Of a stretch of 64,000 nucleotides of DNA, positions 63,801-64,000 are shown piece after piece. Origin of the DNA: Streptococcus panodentis (GTDB taxonomy: Bacteria; Bacillota; Bacilli; Lactobacillales; Streptococcaceae); contig NZ_QFAY01000006.1 of NCBI RefSeq assembly GCF_017884005.1, positions 61,658 through 125,657 on the forward strand, given 5' to 3'. Made by a program: the position numbers and the translations under genes. The number at the start of each line of letters is the position of its first letter. Position 1 is the first letter of the stretch. A model generated the notes under the pieces. It did no database searches. It was not told where the DNA came from and saw only the letters and a list, made by a program, of their open reading frames with translations.

Positions 63801-64000
63801 TGCTCTTTGAACTCTCTTCAAACCAGATCAGCTCCTGCCCAGAAATGGAGAAGAAGGGAAGCTTTCAGCTTATCGCTCTGTGTTTCAAGTAATAAGCGGC
63901 GGTGGGACAGAACTAAATTTTGAAAAAATTTAGTTCCCTTCACTCTTTTGTTTCTAAGCTCAGGCTGAAAAGGTTCCCCAAACCTTTTCACTCCCAGCCC
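63801..64000. other. Intergenic region with hairpin and repeat unit
   Basis: GAACTAAATTTT-GAAA-AAATTTAGTTC (63908-63935) is a near-perfect hairpin. It is followed by a 49-bp-type unit containing AAGCTCAGGCTGAAAAGG and AACCTTTTC at 63945-63990. Confidence 0.6.

Overview
The window is chromosomal DNA of an oral-type Streptococcus, probably of the sanguinis/gordonii/mitis kind. The clearest evidence is the pepO - scaC - scaB - scaA - tpx manganese-transport cluster with its ScaR regulator, the competence single-strand-binding gene ssbB, groESL behind a CIRCE operator, rel-dtd, DUF4651, DUF3013, DUF1310 and DUF3114 family genes that I know mainly from streptococci, three LPXTG surface proteins and YSIRK-like signal peptides. 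By eye the G+C content of the core genes is near one half, high for the genus. Species cannot be named from this alone.

Layout. 0.4-5.3 kb: an ABC-2 exporter with its own OmpR-type two-component system, then a small XRE regulator/membrane-protein operon. 5.4-11.2 kb: housekeeping (DUF1846 protein, pepA, DUF4651, ytpR, a membrane protein, ssbB). 11.2-19.1 kb: a sensory module (membrane-tethered sugar-binding protein, histidine kinase, NarL-type regulator, second tethered binding protein, all overlapping) followed by a mannose-family PTS (IIA, IIB, IIC, IID) and a small membrane protein. From memory this lies between ssbB and groES, which are neighbours in pneumococcus. 19.2-23.0 kb: groESL, then a deoxynucleoside kinase/HD hydrolase pair behind two NrdR-box-like sites.

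23.6-25.1 kb: a Cna-B type LPXTG protein. 25.1-30.6 kb: an AT-richer, decayed zone with fragments of at least three genes, one intact unknown gene, and a small LacI/HAD island between a 12-bp partial copy of the tRNA-Lys 3' end and the intact tRNA-Lys. 30.7-35.4 kb: 6S RNA, rarA, DUF3013, Nudix, GNAT, prmA, rsmE. 35.5-37.9 kb: a surface cyclic-nucleotide phosphodiesterase. 38.1-41.2 kb: four tandem DUF1310 paralogues followed by a broken lipase-like gene, reminiscent of a toxin/immunity locus. 41.5-46.6 kb: rel, dtd, nucleotidyltransferase, CPBP protease, ScaR. 47.1-57.3 kb: a 1,667-residue subtilisin-like surface protease, a repeat-rich Bsp/C39 secreted protein and a DUF3114-like gene. 57.3-62.5 kb: tpx, scaABC and pepO around a ScaR operator. 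The window ends with a cre-controlled TIM-barrel gene, probably the start of another PTS locus.

Regulatory sites are unusually readable: CIRCE, a ScaR palindrome overlapping a -35, a LacI operator inside a promoter spacer, paired NrdR-like boxes, a ComX-type cin-box, three cre-like sites and a cluster of TGACA half-sites at the PTS promoter. Several families of short dispersed intergenic repeats are also present. All family assignments are by recognition of motifs and remembered relatives; no search was run.
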